The notes under the pieces are model-generated. The model saw only the letters and a program-made list of their open reading frames with translations, ran no database searches and was not told the DNA's origin. The translations under genes and the position numbers were made by a program. Source: Bradyrhizobium sp. sBnM-33 (GTDB taxonomy: Bacteria > Pseudomonadota > Alphaproteobacteria > Rhizobiales > Xanthobacteraceae). From it: 64,000 nt of DNA. The stretch is taken from the NCBI RefSeq assembly GCF_032917945.1, contig NZ_CP136624.1, forward strand, positions 9,099,001-9,163,000, given 5' to 3'. Below, piece after piece: positions 9,790 through 18,878 of this stretch; positions within the stretch are counted from its first letter, which is position 1; each line of letters opens with the position of its first letter.

Positions 9790-10869
9790 CTACGCCGCGC
9801 ACCGGCCGCGATTGTTCTCCGCGAGAATGGGACGGATCAGACGGCCAAAACGCTCGGCCTCCTCGTCATGCAGATAGCCGGACAGGCAGAACGAGTGGCA
9901 GCCGGCGTCGATGAATTGCTGCAGCGTATCGGCGCACTGGACGGGATTGCCGACCACGGCAATGCCGGCGCCGGGGCGGACTTTTGTGATGCCTGTCCAT
10001 AGATGCGGCAGCAGAAGATCGCCATGCTCACGGGCGAGCTGCTGTACGCGCTGGTTGGCTTCCGATTTGTTGTAAAGCGTTTTCATTTCCTGCTTTTGCC
10101 GCTCGGTCGCATGCCGCACCAGTTGATCGGCGGCCTCCCAGGCGTCCGCCTCGTTCTTGCGGCAGATCACTTGAAGGCGCATGCCGAAGCCGATGTCGTT
10201 TTCGCGGCCATTTCCGCGCGCCATCTCCCTGATCTCGACGATATTCGAGGCGATCTTTTCCGGCAAATCGCCCCAGAACAGATGCACGTCGGAATGTTTG
10301 GCCGACAATTCCCAAGCCTGGCGCGAGCCGCCGCCAAGATAGAATTTTGGAAACGGCTGCTGGTGCGGACGCGGGCGGATATGGGCGCCAGACAGTTTGT
10401 GAAACTTGCCTTCGAAATTCACCGGCCCGCGCGTCGTCCAGAGCGCCTTCAGGATCGAGACTTCCTCCTCCATCAGTTCGTAACGCTGCTCTTTTGGATA
10501 AGGAATGCCCTCGCCTTCGACCTCGCTTTCGTTCTGACCAGCGATCAGATTGACGCAGATGCGCCCGCCCGACATCTGGTCAAAGGTCGAGATCATCTTC
10601 GCCAGCAGCACCGGATTGATGTAGCCGGGCCGCGCCGCGATCAGCGGCTTGATCGACGACCAACGCGCCGCCATGAACGCGCCCGTGATCCAGGCTTCCC
10701 AGCACACCGAACCGACCGGGATCAGGAGATATTCAAAGCCGGCCTTTTCTGCCGCCTGCACCACGCGGTCGCAGAGTTCGGGCGAGCCGGGAATCTGCGC
10801 ATCCATCAGGCCGTAGGCCGTGGTGTCGCCATGCGTGGGCAGATACCAGCCGAATTCGAGCGGACGCAT
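9790..10869 (-). CDS. LLM-class flavin-dependent oxidoreductase, SsuD-like
   Basis: A 359-residue protein beginning MRPLEFGWYLPTHGDTTAYG, with the bacterial-luciferase-like TIM-barrel features PVLLAKMISTFDQMSGGRICVNLIAG, EGEGIPYPKEQRYELMEEEV and FYLGGGSRQAWELSAKHSDVHLFWG. This matches FMNH2-dependent alkanesulfonate monooxygenases (SsuD) and close dimethylsulfone or sulfonate relatives. It would release sulfite from organosulfonates using reduced flavin supplied by a separate reductase, which is not nearby. No ssu transporter is adjacent, so the substrate is uncertain. The ATG at 10869 is well placed after ggagaaacgttc. Confidence 0.88.
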   Translation of the reverse strand: MRPLEFGWYLPTHGDTTAYGLMDAQIPGSPELCDRVVQAAEKAGFEYLLIPVGSVCWEAWITGAFMAARWSSIKPLIAARPGYINPVLLAKMISTFDQMSGGRICVNLIAGQNESEVEGEGIPYPKEQRYELMEEEVSILKALWTTRGPVNFEGKFHKLSGAHIRPRPHQQPFPKFYLGGGSRQAWELSAKHSDVHLFWGDLPEKIASNIVEIREMARGNGRENDIGFGMRLQVICRKNEADAWEAADQLVRHATERQKQEMKTLYNKSEANQRVQQLAREHGDLLLPHLWTGITKVRPGAGIAVVGNPVQCADTLQQFIDAGCHSFCLSGYLHDEEAERFGRLIRPILAENNRGRCAA

Positions 10870-11013
10870 GAACGTTTCTCCCTTGACGTATTCTTTGGCG
10901 CGCTTGTTGCTTGATCGTCGTGGGAATCAGTCTAGCGTCTGCCAGGCTTGGGGCAATCGGGTTCGCCCGCAGCGCGCATTTCGCCAGCATTGCGTCAACA
11001 TAGGATAGCATCC

Positions 11014-11421
11014 ATGTCTCCCGTCTCACTGCTTCTCAATATCATCTGGATCGTTCTCGGCGGCGCATGGATGGCTTTCGGCTGGCTGATCGCGTCCGTC
11101 ATCATGGCGATCACCATCATCGGGATTCCCTGGGCGCGGGCCGCGTTCAATATCGCGGCCTACACCTTGTTCCCGTTCGGCTTCACGGCGGTCTCGCGCG
11201 ACGCCTATACGGGCCAAGAAGATATCGGCACCGGGCCGCTCGGGGTGATCGGCAACATCATTTGGCTGGTACTGGCGGGATGGTGGCTGGCGCTCGGGCA
11301 TGTCGTCACGGCCGTGCTGCTGGCCGTAACTATCATCGGCATTCCCTTTGCCTGGGCACACTTAAAACTTGCCGGGATCGCGCTGTGGCCGATCGGCAAG
11401 ATCATCGTTCCCGCGAACTAG
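11014..11421 (+). CDS. YccF domain-containing inner-membrane protein
   Basis: 135 residues with two copies of the YccF repeat: NIIWIVLGGAWMAFGWLIASVIMAITIIGIPWARAAFNIA and NIIWLVLAGWWLALGHVVTAVLLAVTIIGIPFAWAHLKLA. Each gives about two membrane helices and the shared TIIGIP motif. The protein ends WPIGKIIVPAN, typical for the family. The function of YccF is not established. The frame is open 22 codons further upstream, but the ATG at 11014 is preferred because aggata precedes it and the family starts at this position. Confidence 0.85.
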   Translation: MSPVSLLLNIIWIVLGGAWMAFGWLIASVIMAITIIGIPWARAAFNIAAYTLFPFGFTAVSRDAYTGQEDIGTGPLGVIGNIIWLVLAGWWLALGHVVTAVLLAVTIIGIPFAWAHLKLAGIALWPIGKIIVPAN

Positions 11422-11443
11422 TTTAGCTCGGATCCGCCTCTGA

Positions 11444-11920
11444 CTATCCCGAGGCCGCCGTCTCCGCCGGTTTCAGCCGCTCGAACTCGGCGTCGCTGAT
11501 CTCGGTCTGGGCCACCAGCACGCTGCAGCGCAGGCGCTTGACCAGATAGCTGCCGATTGAGCCGAACCAGCGCGCCAGCGCCCCCTGCGGGCGATGGCCG
11601 ACAACGACGAGATGCGCGCCGATTTCCTCGGCGACTTCGGCAATTTTCTGCCCGGCATCGCCGACCTCGAGCCGCGCCGTCGGCGAAAATCCCAGCGCCT
11701 TCAGCCGCTCGGTGCCTTCGTTCAGGATGGCCTTGTAATCCTCGGTCTGCAACTCGATCGGGATCGTAAGCCCGGCCTCGGGTGTCATGATCGAGGAGAC
11801 CTCGACGACGGCGAGCAAAAAGACCTCGGAATGGCAGAGTTGTGCGAGCTTTGCGCCCTCCCGCAACGCGCGCCGCCCCTCGACCGAACCGTCATAGGCG
11901 AGAAGAACCTTCTTGTACAT
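11444..11920 (-). CDS. Universal stress protein (UspA family)
   Basis: A single 158-residue Usp domain. It starts MYKKVLLAYDGSVEGRRALREGAKLA, with the nucleotide-contacting Asp in AYDGS, and near the C terminus has the ATP-binding signature GHRPQGALARWFGSIGSYL (G-x2-G-x9-G-S pattern), followed by the final strand CSVLVAQ. The motif predicts an ATP-binding, UspFG-like protein rather than the non-binding UspA type. It is convergent with the YccF gene, 22 bp apart, with no clear terminator between. Usp proteins are typically induced by stasis, hypoxia or other stress; no regulatory site was recognised here. Confidence 0.9.
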   Translation of the reverse strand: MYKKVLLAYDGSVEGRRALREGAKLAQLCHSEVFLLAVVEVSSIMTPEAGLTIPIELQTEDYKAILNEGTERLKALGFSPTARLEVGDAGQKIAEVAEEIGAHLVVVGHRPQGALARWFGSIGSYLVKRLRCSVLVAQTEISDAEFERLKPAETAASG

Positions 11921-12050
11921 CGGACGTCCCCATCCATGGTCTAGAAGATCAACGCGGCAAGAGTACCACCAATTGGCCGAAACGGATTGGAATTTTGAGT
12001 GGAAATGCGGTTCTCGCCCGCCAGCTTCGTCTCGCGACCCGGAAGGGCCG

Positions 12051-12130
12051 GTTGCCCCTGCCCGGCCAATCGGCTAAATGAAGCCCTGTTGCACCCGTAG
12101 CTCAGCTGGATAGAGCGTTGCCCTCCGAAG
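12051..12130 (+). repeat. Left attachment repeat: tRNA-Arg promoter plus orphan tRNA 5' half
   Basis: An 80-nt stretch repeated directly at 42330-42409, with 76 of 80 positions identical by eye (the four differences all fall in the 8-nt spacer 12083-12090). It contains a promoter-like TTGCCC-16-CTAAAT and the first 40 nt of tRNA-Arg(CCG), from the acceptor stem to just past the anticodon loop (ctccgaag). The 3' half is missing here. Homology stops at 12130, marking the left junction of the island. This promoter probably still fires and would read a tRNA half into the island. Confidence 0.85.
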
Positions 12131-12350
12131 CTGGACCGGCGATACATCTAATCCCTTTAGATCTGAGCTTTTTAAAGCAACCGGCCGCTATTTTCACATC
12201 AGAGGCACATTCGGGCCACGTTTATCCTCGCTCTCGGGGAGGAATGATGACGCCCTCGGACGGCTCGAAGACGGCTTCGAATCGGGCGTGAACTATGTCA
12301 GGGTCACAACTCCGACGCGGGAAGTCGGTTAACACTCGCCAAGCGACCTA

Positions 12351-13274
12351 ATGGACCCGACAAGTCTAGATACGCTGATGCGAGTCGCTGCCTTCGAACG
12401 CGTCCGCGGGCTGAATGAGATTCATGACCACCTATCCGCGACTGAGCTAACGTCCGGGTTTCTCTTTCGGGAAGAGCGAATTCCGTTAGTCAATCCTCAG
12501 CGCGGCATCTTCAAACCTCATCAAATGCGCTTCTTGCTGTCCATCAAGACGGTTTTCCCGAAGCCTGGTGGTAAAGTCTGGTATGACGATCAGAGGGAAG
12601 TCCATCATCAAATATTCCGAGGTGATGAGACAGTCGATTACGCTTTCATGGGCACGAATCCGGATGCCGCCGACAATCGGTGGCTGAAGCAGGCATACGA
12701 GAACCAAATTCCCATCATCTATTTTCTCGGGATAGCACCAGGTCGCTACCATGCTCTCCTTCCAACCTTCATCTCCGGTTGGGACGGCCAAGCACTCAAA
12801 GCCCGGATTACTTTTGGCCCAACTCCAGAGACCTTTGATCCGCCAGCGGACAGTTTGGAGCGGAAGTATGCGTTGCGAACGGTCAAGCAACGCCTGCATC
12901 AAGCAACGTTCCGAGAGGCTGTGATCACAGCTTATGACGGTCGCTGTGCACTGTCTGGCCTTCCCGAGCTGCTGCTTCTCGACGCCGCCCATATCGTCCC
13001 GGACCGGGATGAACTGCTTGGCCAACCTATGGTCACGAATGGAATCCCATTGTCGAAGATCCACCACGCGGCCTTTGATGCGCATCTAATCGGAATTGAT
13101 CCTGACTTTCGTATGCACGTATCAAATCGACTGCTCGGTCAAAATGACGGCCCAATGCTGGACGCGCTCAAAAACCTGAATGGTCGCACTATCATCCTAC
13201 CAAAGCGAACCAAGGACCAACCCGACAGAAATAGACTGGCAATCCGCTTCGAACGCTTCAAGCAAGTCGCGTAG
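12351..13274 (+). CDS. HNH restriction endonuclease (COG3440 type)
   Basis: 307 residues in two parts. The N-terminal half (about 30-160) has the pattern GFLFREERIPLVNPQRGIFKP ... WYDDQ ... YAFMGTNP ... IIYFLGIAPGRY ... ISGWD, typical of predicted restriction endonucleases of COG3440 and probably a modified-DNA or target-reading module. The C-terminal half is an HNH nuclease: CALSG, then LLLDAAHIVPD, NGIPLSKIHHAAFDAHLIGIDPDFRMHVS. All metal and catalytic His/Asn positions look intact. Known relatives are thought to cut modified or foreign DNA (type IV-like); this is inference. It is the first gene inside the island's left junction and stands alone on its strand, with an ordinary ATG start. 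Confidence 0.82.
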   Translation: MDPTSLDTLMRVAAFERVRGLNEIHDHLSATELTSGFLFREERIPLVNPQRGIFKPHQMRFLLSIKTVFPKPGGKVWYDDQREVHHQIFRGDETVDYAFMGTNPDAADNRWLKQAYENQIPIIYFLGIAPGRYHALLPTFISGWDGQALKARITFGPTPETFDPPADSLERKYALRTVKQRLHQATFREAVITAYDGRCALSGLPELLLLDAAHIVPDRDELLGQPMVTNGIPLSKIHHAAFDAHLIGIDPDFRMHVSNRLLGQNDGPMLDALKNLNGRTIILPKRTKDQPDRNRLAIRFERFKQVA

Positions 13275-13828
13275 TTCGGTGGGGTTCGCGTTATCCTCGG
13301 ACTCCTGACGATACGTGGGGCCAAGTCCGAAGCTGAGCTAGAAATTGTGTTGAAACTGTCTAGGTTGAGAAGTCTCTCCTTCAATTGACATTCTGCGTCA
13401 GCACCAGGGGCGTGGCAGCTTCGGACAGCTTGTTGCGCCCAAACAAAACGAACTGCCAACCCTTCCCCGATCAAAGTTGCTCCCACATCAACGCCATTGA
13501 CTCGGTGCGCTCCGCAGCGACGGCCGAAGTTGCACGCATCCGTGCCTTCCATCCCGGGCGCACAAGAACATGCAAGTTCATGCGGGTCCGGACAGCCGTT
13601 GAGGACGAGTTCGCGAACTCTTAGGCAGCTTCGCCGTTTTGGCGCTCTCGACCTCTGTTTCGGGCGTTCGGCCGATCATCCAGGCTGACGGCGCCCCCGA
13701 CCTTCTTGGTCGGCGTAAAGCGCACTTCTGAAAATCCGAAATTTAACTCGACTCAGGACCCAAATCAGTGGTTTTATACCCAACCCCAAGAAGGGCTCAC
13801 GGCTCGGGATTGGGTGAGATGGGTAAGG

Positions 13829-14029
13829 ATGGCCATGTCAGATCAGGACGTGAAACATTCAGATTTAGTCGAGATCGCCAAGCGAAACGGCGAGTTCAGA
13901 AGAAACTACGGGCTTTTCGTTGGAGCTTTCCTCTATCTGCGTTCCATAAGCGCTGCTCGTTCGCCTTCCTTTTGGTGGACATCACTACTTGCTGCCATTG
14001 CCGGAGCATTTGGCCTTTGGGTTCGATGA
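13829..14029 (+). CDS. Small hypothetical protein with C-terminal membrane helix
   Basis: A short frame whose product begins MAMSDQDVKHSDLVEIAKRNGEFRRNYG and ends in a hydrophobic stretch (SFWWTSLLAAIAGAFGLWV) that could anchor it in the membrane. gggtaagg lies just before the tandem ATGs at 13829 and 13835, which favours these over an upstream TTG at 13706. No family was recognised. The gene could be real or chance; the intergenic space on both sides (13275-13828 and 14030-14258) shows no other convincing gene. Confidence 0.35.
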   Translation: MAMSDQDVKHSDLVEIAKRNGEFRRNYGLFVGAFLYLRSISAARSPSFWWTSLLAAIAGAFGLWVR

Positions 14030-14258
14030 ACCCGGCACTTTGTTTCTTCATCGAGGCGCTAGCGAGGCTACCCTCTGGAACTTACAACTTATGGCGGGCG
14101 CTGAGCGCTCTCGGATCTTAGGTCTCTGATAATTGCTGCAAACTCTTGTAGAGGCATTCCATGAAAATCAACTTCTGTGGGACTGGTAGATCGCGACGCC
14201 CACCATCGAAAGCAGGTTATCGACTGCATCTATCGCGCCTGCCAGCCCATCGGCCAAA

Positions 14259-14657
14259 CTAGCGTTCGATCGTTTTCTTCAGAGCTCTTATCAATGACGC
14301 CAACTCTTGCATGTGCTGCTCCATGATAATTAGCTTTTCTGTTAGTCGCAGATCATCCAAGCCAACCATTGAAAGCACTGATTCTATCACCTCATCCGAA
14401 TGCTGCATCAACACGATCAGATGGGTGCCACATGGACCATAACGACCTGATACCCAATTCTTTACAGTCCGTTCGTTCGCTCCGGTCCAACCTGCCACCG
14501 TTTTGATACGAACTGTTCCACCTCGCAACATCTTCTCCAAGGCTAACGCAATTTCGGCAGCAAACTTAACTTGATGAGGTGGCCCTCCACCGCCCCCGTC
14601 CGGTCCGCCACGGCGTCGGTATCGTGGAAAGGAATTGCCCTTTTTTGTAAACGACAT
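14259..14657 (-). CDS. Small HTH-like protein divergent from the recombinase operon
   Basis: 132 residues. A basic, glycine-rich N terminus (RYRRRGGPDGGGGGPP) is followed by a helical domain containing RIKTVAGWTGANERTVKNWVSGRYGPCGTHLIVLMQHSDEVIESVLSMVG, which reads as a helix-turn-helix (AGWTGANERTVKNWV). A leucine-rich amphipathic C-terminal helix follows. I have seen similar short proteins in rhizobial islands but know no assigned function. The ATG at 14657 has caggaga upstream; the longer reading frame has no such site. It is transcribed away from the recombinase-ParB-ParB operon across an 87-bp gap, so it is a plausible regulator or DNA-binding accessory of that operon. Confidence 0.65.
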   Translation of the reverse strand: MSFTKKGNSFPRYRRRGGPDGGGGGPPHQVKFAAEIALALEKMLRGGTVRIKTVAGWTGANERTVKNWVSGRYGPCGTHLIVLMQHSDEVIESVLSMVGLDDLRLTEKLIIMEQHMQELASLIRALKKTIER

Positions 14658-14744
14658 TCCATTCTCCTGTTCGCTACGATCAGGCGGGTAACTCACACTG
14701 TCTTGGGGAAGGCAGGTCGTCTGGCTGTTGGATAAAGGTGCCGA

Positions 14745-16316
14745 TTGAAAAGGCAAACCAAGAGCTCCAAGAGTCGCTCAAATCGCTCGGATGCCCCCTC
14801 TCCGGCCGCGGCATATGTTCGGATGTCCACGGACCTCCAACAGTATTCGACGGAGAATCAGCTCGACAAGATCAAGCGTTACGCGGATCAGCGCGGCTTT
14901 GAGATCGTCCGAGTTTTTGAAGATGCAGGTCGTAGCGGGCTAACGCTCAACGATCGTGACGGCTTACAAGACCTGATCAGAGTGGTGCAGTCCGGAGCGG
15001 CCGATTTTGAGGCGATCTTAGTCTATGACGTGAGCCGCTGGGGGCGCTTTCAAGATGCGGACGAAGGGGCCTATCATGAGCACCTATGCTCGCGGGCCGG
15101 AATCCGAGTTCACTATTGTGGCGAGCAGTTTGACAACGATGGCAGCCTCGGCTCTATCCTGCTCAAGAATGTTAAGCGGGTTATGGCTGGAGAATACAGC
15201 CGTGAGCTTTCGGTCAAAGTCTTTGCTGGTCAATGCCGCTTGGTCGAACTTGGGTTCAGGCAGGGCGGCCCAGCCGGCTACGGCCTTCGAAGGCAGCTGA
15301 TCGACGAAAAGCGTCAACACAAAGCCGAGCTACTGCGCGGCGAGAGGAAAAGTCTTCAGACCGACCGAGTCGTATTAGCTCTCGGGCCTCAAGATGAAAT
15401 CGCTCACGTTCGCCGAATATACACAATGTTTGTAGATGAAGGCCTGTCCGAGCACGAGATTGCGTCGCGCTTGAACAACGAAGGGATTCTTACAGACTTC
15501 GAGCGGCGGTGGTCTCGATCATCTGTGCATCAGATCCTCACCAACGAAAAATACATCGGCAACAATGTTTTCAACCGCGTATCCTTCAAACTAAAGCAAA
15601 AGCGGGTCGTCAACAGTCGCGAGAACTGGGTCCGAGCAGAAGGTGTATATCCATCGATCATCGAGCGATCGCTGTTTGATCGAGCTAGATCGATCATCGA
15701 TGCTCGCAGCAACCATTATTCGGACGAACAACTGCTATCTTTCCTGCAGACAATTCTCCAGGAAGAGGGTTCGCTGTCGGGACTGGTAATAGATGAACGA
15801 GCGGATATGCCATCTTCAAGCGCATACCGAAGTCGCTTCGGTAGTCTTATCAGAGCATACAGTCTGATCGGCTACGAGCCTGATCGAGACTACCGATACA
15901 TCGAGATAAACCGCAGCATACGGGCTGCCTATCCGGAAGTGCTAGACAAAATTGTCGCCGGCTTCGAGGTCGCTGGCGGCGATGTTACACGCGACGAAGG
16001 CACTCAGCTCCTATCTATTAATGGAGAGTTTACGGCAGCCATCGTGATCGCTCGTGCTCTGACGACAACGAGCGGATCTCTCCGTTGGCGCATTCGGCTG
16101 GATACAGGCCTCATTCCAGACTTGACCGTCGCAGTTCGCCTCGACGCCTCGAATTCAAGACCGTTGGACTACTACGTGTTCCCTAGCCTTGACTTGAATG
16201 TGCCCCTCATAAAGCTCGCGGAAGACAATTCGCTCTCTCTGGATGCCTATCGCTTTAATTCATTGGATTTTCTCTTTTCGCTCGCTGGTCGGTCCCTGTT
16301 TGGAGAAGCAGCATGA
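14745..16316 (+). CDS. Serine recombinase with non-standard C-terminal half
   Basis: 523 residues. The resolvase domain (about 20-165) has the nucleophile in AAYVRMSTDLQQYSTENQ (Ser28), DVSRWGRFQD and the AGEYSRELS helix. A Recombinase-type DNA-binding domain follows (about 175-300; GGPAGYGLRR, YTMFVDEGLSEHEIASRLN, VHQILTNEKYIGNNVFNR). The C-terminal 200 residues lack the zinc ribbon (paired CxxC) and long coiled coil usual in large serine integrases and show no recognisable domain. The start is TTG at 14745, after aaaggtg. The stop codon overlaps the next ATG (ATGA), so translation is coupled to the ParB-like genes. It should cut and rejoin DNA, as an integrase, invertase or resolvase of the island. 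Confidence 0.85.
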   Translation: MKRQTKSSKSRSNRSDAPSPAAAYVRMSTDLQQYSTENQLDKIKRYADQRGFEIVRVFEDAGRSGLTLNDRDGLQDLIRVVQSGAADFEAILVYDVSRWGRFQDADEGAYHEHLCSRAGIRVHYCGEQFDNDGSLGSILLKNVKRVMAGEYSRELSVKVFAGQCRLVELGFRQGGPAGYGLRRQLIDEKRQHKAELLRGERKSLQTDRVVLALGPQDEIAHVRRIYTMFVDEGLSEHEIASRLNNEGILTDFERRWSRSSVHQILTNEKYIGNNVFNRVSFKLKQKRVVNSRENWVRAEGVYPSIIERSLFDRARSIIDARSNHYSDEQLLSFLQTILQEEGSLSGLVIDERADMPSSSAYRSRFGSLIRAYSLIGYEPDRDYRYIEINRSIRAAYPEVLDKIVAGFEVAGGDVTRDEGTQLLSINGEFTAAIVIARALTTTSGSLRWRIRLDTGLIPDLTVAVRLDASNSRPLDYYVFPSLDLNVPLIKLAEDNSLSLDAYRFNSLDFLFSLAGRSLFGEAA

Positions 16317-17221
16317 ACGGATTGATCAACGCCCAAAGACACCTCAAGGTGATCCCAATTAAGACGATCCGGATTCTAAACCCGCGGGTCAGAAATCGGC
16401 GAAATTTCAATGAGATCGTAGAAAGCGTTGCGCAAGTCGGCCTGAAACGACCCATTACGGTCAGTCCTCGGCTCTCGGATGTTGACGAATTTGAATACGA
16501 TCTTGTGTGCGGTCAGGGTCGTATCGAAGCATTCGTTCAGCTCGGCCAAAGTGAAATTCCAGCCATGATCATTGATGCGGAAGAGAGCGATTGCTTAGTG
16601 ATGAGTTTGGTCGAAAATTGCGCACGCCGCCATCACCGCGCCATCGATTTACTGGAGGACATCAACACGTTGCGCGGACGAGGCTACGACGATCGTGAAA
16701 TCGCCGAAAAGATCGGTGTGAGCCTCGACTACGTTCGAATGATTAGCACTCTACTCGCTGAAGGCGAGGAACGCCTTGTAAACGCGGTGGAAGCGGGCAT
16801 CCTCCCTCTCAATATGGCTATCGAAATCGCAAAGTCAGACGACGCAGATGTGCAGCGCGCACTTACCCAAGCGTATTCTGAAAAGAAACTGAGGGGCAAG
16901 AAGCTCGTTGCAGTCCGTCGGTTGCTGGATCAACGCCAGAGACGGGGCAAGCACTTGCACAGCCAGAGCTACGGAAGGCGTGACGGGGCGAAAAGGCCGC
17001 TCACAAGCGAGTCAATGATTCGGATATATCGGCGAGAAGCTGATCGCCAGCGGCTTCTGGTCAAAAAAGCAGAGGTAACGCAGAGCCGCCTCTTGTTCGT
17101 AGTTGAAGCTATTCGAGCGCTGCGCAAGGACAAGGATTTTACCAGGCTACTTCAGGCTGAGGATTTGGCTTCGATGCCATCATTCTTGGAAGAGAGACTA
17201 GCCGCGAGAATGACGCCATGA
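16313..17221 (+). CDS. ParB/RepB-like protein 1
   Basis: 302 residues. A ParB N-terminal (CTP-binding) domain spans about 10-110: KVIPIKTIRILNPRVRNRR, then the C-box-like VCGQGRIEAFVQLGQSEIPAMI and the LVENCARRHH box. An HTH follows (GYDDREIAEKIGVSLDYVRMISTLL). The remainder is basic and helical, like the C-terminal part of RepB plasmid-partition proteins. It starts on an ATGA overlap with the recombinase and ends on an ATGA overlap with the next gene. No ParA ATPase is present anywhere in the island, so classic segregation is unlikely. A DNA-bridging or site-positioning role for the recombinase is an inference from the operon. Confidence 0.8.
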   Translation: MNGLINAQRHLKVIPIKTIRILNPRVRNRRNFNEIVESVAQVGLKRPITVSPRLSDVDEFEYDLVCGQGRIEAFVQLGQSEIPAMIIDAEESDCLVMSLVENCARRHHRAIDLLEDINTLRGRGYDDREIAEKIGVSLDYVRMISTLLAEGEERLVNAVEAGILPLNMAIEIAKSDDADVQRALTQAYSEKKLRGKKLVAVRRLLDQRQRRGKHLHSQSYGRRDGAKRPLTSESMIRIYRREADRQRLLVKKAEVTQSRLLFVVEAIRALRKDKDFTRLLQAEDLASMPSFLEERLAARMTP

Positions 17222-18132
17222 ACCGCTATGTAAGCCCTGACGCGCTAACCGAAGTTATCCAGGCATTTAGTTCAGATACACTAGTCCTAGCGATTAGCTC
17301 GATACTCCCAGTGCGCCCAATTGGAAAAACGGTCAAGGCGAGCCACAAGTATCGCCAGATTGCGTGTTCCATTGAAGAGATCGGAATTGTCGAGCCACCG
17401 GTTGTTTGCCGAGATAAGCAGACTCGAGGAACTTACCTACTGTTGGATGGCCACCTCCGGATCGAGGTTCTAAAAGATCGAGGCCAGACTCAGGTCGAGT
17501 GCCTAGTTTCGACTGACGATGAGGCGTTCACTTACAATAAGCGAGTAAGTCGACTATCCGCGATTCAAGAGCAGAGAATGATTGCCAAGGCGATCGAGCG
17601 CAACGTGCCGAAAGAAAAGATTGCGAAAGCGCTCGATATTAACGTTCGTAGTCTCATTCGAAAGGCAACTCTAGTCGATGGCATCTGCGAAGAAGTTGTA
17701 AGTTTGCTTAAAGATAAGATGTGCCCCATGGCGGTATTTGACGTGCTTAGAAAAATGATACCTATCCGACAAATCGAGGCTGCTGAGCTTCTGATCAACG
17801 CGAATAATTACTCCGTGGGCTACGCATCAGCAATACTTGCTGGAACTGCTCAAGCACAGCTCGTCAACCCGTCCACGCCGAAGCGGATAAAGGGTATGAC
17901 TACAGAAGCACTGGCGCGCATGGAGAGCGAACTTACGAAGCTTCAACAGGCGATAACGTCCATCCAAGACTCATACGGACAGGACCACCTCCACCTCACT
18001 GTAGTCAAAGGTTATCTGTCAAAGCTTGTTGGAAACACGAAGATCGCCAGATACCTTGAGAAACACCAGCCCGATTTTTTGAGCGAGTTTCGAAATATTG
18101 TGCAGATGACGTCGACGATTGCGTCCGATTGA
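17218..18132 (+). CDS. ParB/RepB-like protein 2
   Basis: 304 residues, diverged from but similar in layout to its upstream neighbour. A ParB-like domain contains VVCRDKQTRGTYLLLDGHLRIEVLKDRGQTQVECLV (LLDGHLRIE replaces CGQGRIEA) and the box LSAIQEQRMIAKAIERNV. An HTH-like segment follows (PKEKIAKALDINVRSLIRKATLV), then the helical RepB-type C terminus. The LVEN-x-x-R motif is degenerate, so CTP hydrolysis may be altered. It begins on the ATGA of the preceding stop and ends the three-gene operon. Tandem RepB-like pairs behind a serine recombinase recur in rhizobial islands to my knowledge, but their joint function is not described. Confidence 0.78.
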   Translation: MNRYVSPDALTEVIQAFSSDTLVLAISSILPVRPIGKTVKASHKYRQIACSIEEIGIVEPPVVCRDKQTRGTYLLLDGHLRIEVLKDRGQTQVECLVSTDDEAFTYNKRVSRLSAIQEQRMIAKAIERNVPKEKIAKALDINVRSLIRKATLVDGICEEVVSLLKDKMCPMAVFDVLRKMIPIRQIEAAELLINANNYSVGYASAILAGTAQAQLVNPSTPKRIKGMTTEALARMESELTKLQQAITSIQDSYGQDHLHLTVVKGYLSKLVGNTKIARYLEKHQPDFLSEFRNIVQMTSTIASD

Positions 18133-18878
18133 CGTGTCGCTGAAGAGGGGACCCGGACCCGTAAGCGCGGGGACCACAGGAGAAGCCGCACTTTGGGGCG
18201 GATCAATTGTGGTGATGGGGATGGCGGCGAACCCGCTCGGAGCCCATCAGGCCGACGAGCTTTCGTTAGCCAAATCGGCCGAGATCGGAGTGTTAGCCTC
18301 AAGCCCCACCGCGGCAACAGCTGGCACTTCCGACTCGGACCAAATCGATGGACCATGGCTTGACGGTGCAACGCTCTGTGCTCGAAATTCCCTTTGCAAT
18401 CAGAGAGCAATCTGCTTCGAAGGCCTGTCGGAATCACAATCCGTCACAATGCCGGACGAGAAAGGGACCGCCACCCTTCGAAACTGGCACGCTCGGCGAC
18501 ACTCACCACAATCGCCGATGGCAGAAGATTTATCGGTGGTCCCAGTTAGCCCGATACTTCAAACTGTGCATGAACTATGGAGAACTAAATCTCAGATTGT
18601 CAGCGTTCCCTGCGAGACGGCCCGATCGAGCTTCAATGACTGATTTCAAGAAGCTCAGCCGGCGACGCCGGCGCGTGGCACCACAGGCACTTTCGGTATC
18701 TTGTCTGCGGGCGGTAACGATGAACCAGTTCAAAGGCCACACTTCTAATTCCAAATGAGCTGTGCCAGTGTTGCAACCTGTGAGCACTGCCTTAATATGC
18801 TTGCCAATACCTTGTGTGTTCGAGAAGCAGTGCACCTTACCAAGGGCGGACCATAAACTTCACTAGCGAGACCACCCG
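18133..18878. other. Intergenic region, no gene recognised
   Basis: 746 bp between the second ParB-like gene and the patatin gene. Open frames occur on both strands, but their products are low-complexity or Arg/Ser-rich and match nothing I know, and no ribosome site fits. It probably contains the end of the recombinase operon and the patatin promoter. Confidence 0.5.

Noticed and set aside
13139..13700. Minus-strand frame resembling the end of a thermonuclease (VNGVDVGATLIGEGLAVRFVW)
   Set aside because: Only about 20 residues fit, no catalytic part is visible and the frame runs into unrelated sequence; at most a degraded remnant.
18120..18200. tRNA-like T-arm pattern behind the second ParB-like gene
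   Set aside because: No cloverleaf can be formed; only a short G/C-rich match.
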